Shown one piece after another: positions 63,321 to 64,000 of a DNA stretch of 64,000 bases. The stretch comes from Cyclobacterium plantarum. Its GTDB lineage: Bacteria > Bacteroidota > Bacteroidia > Cytophagales > Cyclobacteriaceae. The stretch lies in NCBI RefSeq assembly GCF_011290685.1, contig NZ_JAANYN010000016.1:1-64000 (forward strand), written 5' to 3'. The position numbers and the translations under genes were made by a program. The notes under the pieces are model-generated. The model ran no database searches. It saw nothing but the letters and a program-made list of their open reading frames with translations, and was not told where the DNA came from. Within the stretch, counting starts at the first letter, position 1. Each line of letters begins with the position of its first letter.

Positions 63321-64000
63321 TTATTGTTTTAATGCTTTAATCGCTTTTGTTAGCTTTGGGACTATTTCAAAAGCGTCCCCTACTATACCATAATCCGCTG
63401 CCTTAAAAAAAGGAGCCTCGGGATCCTTGTTAATAACCACAATATGTCGGGAGGCGTTCACTCCAGCCAGGTGCTGAATCGCCCCTGAAATCGCTATAGC
63501 TATATACAAAGAAGGAGCCACCTTCACTCCGGTTTGGCCCACATGTTCATGGTGCGGCCTCCACCCCAAATCCGAAACAGGTTTGGAGCATCCCCTGGCT
63601 GCATGAAGGGAATCAGCCAAATCCTCTATCATCCCCCAGTTTTCCGGACCATTCAAGCCCCTTCCCCCTGATACGACGATATCTGCCTCGGGCAACAAAA
63701 TCTCCCCGCTAGCCTTTTCCTTACCGGTTATTTTGGCGGCAAAAACGGACTCAGGCAACTCTAAGGTCAACTTTTCAACGATAACAGCCGTACCATCTGT
63801 TTTGATCGGCTGAGTATTCTTTTTTATGGCCAATATCCTGTTCTCTGTTGGTATGGCGGTATCCACAAAAGCTTTTCCCGTGAATATACTTCTTTTTACT
63901 ACAAAGCCATCCGAAAGTTCAGGCAAACCAACTACATTGGAAACCAATCCAGCATTCAATTTAACAGCTAATCTTGCTGCTACTGCATCACCTAAAGCAG
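63321..64000 (-). CDS. etfA: Electron transfer flavoprotein alpha subunit, partial (5' end beyond window)
   Basis: The frame stays open to the right edge of the window (residues ALGDAVAARLAVKLN continue it), so the codon at 63959 is internal and the gene is cut. About 226 of some 320 residues are present. The FAD-binding C-terminal domain is clear: VSGGRGLNGPENW, EHVGQTGVKVAPSLYIAIAI, SGAIQHLAGV and INKDPEAPFFKAADYGIVGD. With EtfB it passes electrons from acyl-CoA dehydrogenases to the quinone pool, linking to menaquinone and fatty-acid genes in the window. Confidence 0.93.
   Translation of the reverse strand, partial: ALGDAVAARLAVKLNAGLVSNVVGLPELSDGFVVKRSIFTGKAFVDTAIPTENRILAIKKNTQPIKTDGTAVIVEKLTLELPESVFAAKITGKEKASGEILLPEADIVVSGGRGLNGPENWGMIEDLADSLHAARGCSKPVSDLGWRPHHEHVGQTGVKVAPSLYIAIAISGAIQHLAGVNASRHIVVINKDPEAPFFKAADYGIVGDAFEIVPKLTKAIKALKQ

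Overview
The window looks like a chromosome segment from a free-living, Gram-negative member of the Bacteroidota, most likely Cytophagales and near Cyclobacteriaceae. Evidence: a C-terminal type IX secretion sorting domain on a giant exoprotein, PF14121-type putative porin, menaquinone genes, LytTR/TPR histidine kinase pairs, DUF1080 and Tat-exported Gfo/Idh/MocA proteins, FtsE with a small upstream partner, an etfA-BFN-nupC order, and promoters of the Bacteroidota type (TTTG, about 19 nt, TAnnTTTG; the SRP RNA promoter is a full match). Family and pathway names come from reading protein motifs; no database search was run.

Layout. 1-8.2 kb: one gene for a 2640-residue secreted multidomain protein with three near-identical 738-bp tandem repeats. 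8.8-15.4 kb (minus): GMC oxidoreductase, MacB/FtsX-like permease, MiaE-like hydroxylase, putative porin and lpxK. 15.5-17.9 kb (plus): Nif3-like protein, zinc-ribbon coiled-coil protein, small exported protein. 17.8-21.9 kb: histidine phosphatase facing a menaquinone cluster (DHNA-CoA thioesterase, menF, menD). 21.9-24.5 kb: inositol oxygenase and a vSGLT-like Na+ symporter. 25.1-31.0 kb: complete tripartite RND efflux operon (adaptor, pump, outer-membrane channel) ended by a strong terminator.

31.3-39.9 kb is an accessory island with many broken genes: intact MntA beside a truncated HepT, two decayed copies of the same IS91-type transposase segment either side of an AT-rich lipoprotein gene, an internally deleted IS66 element, a frameshifted Crp/Fnr regulator, then a tight four-gene unit (cyclase/hydrolase, YdcZ-like membrane protein, GNAT, nitroreductase) whose first start codon lies inside a perfect 11-bp inverted repeat, and finally a cluster of REP-like palindromes.

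39.9-64 kb returns to ordinary chromosomal genes: agmatine-to-putrescine genes, acyltransferase, DUF1080 and Gfo/Idh/MocA proteins, SRP RNA, transaldolase, ftsE, a DECR-type dienoyl-CoA reductase, a TPR histidine kinase with LytTR regulator, murB, dCMP deaminase, small regulators and small unknown proteins, POT transporter, cyclophilin, NupC, a bifunctional nuclease with UVR tail, and the 3' part of etfA running off the right edge.

I found no CRISPR array, phage module or tRNA. The best candidate for something undescribed is the regulator plus four-gene unit at 35.6-39.1 kb; its function cannot be told from sequence alone.
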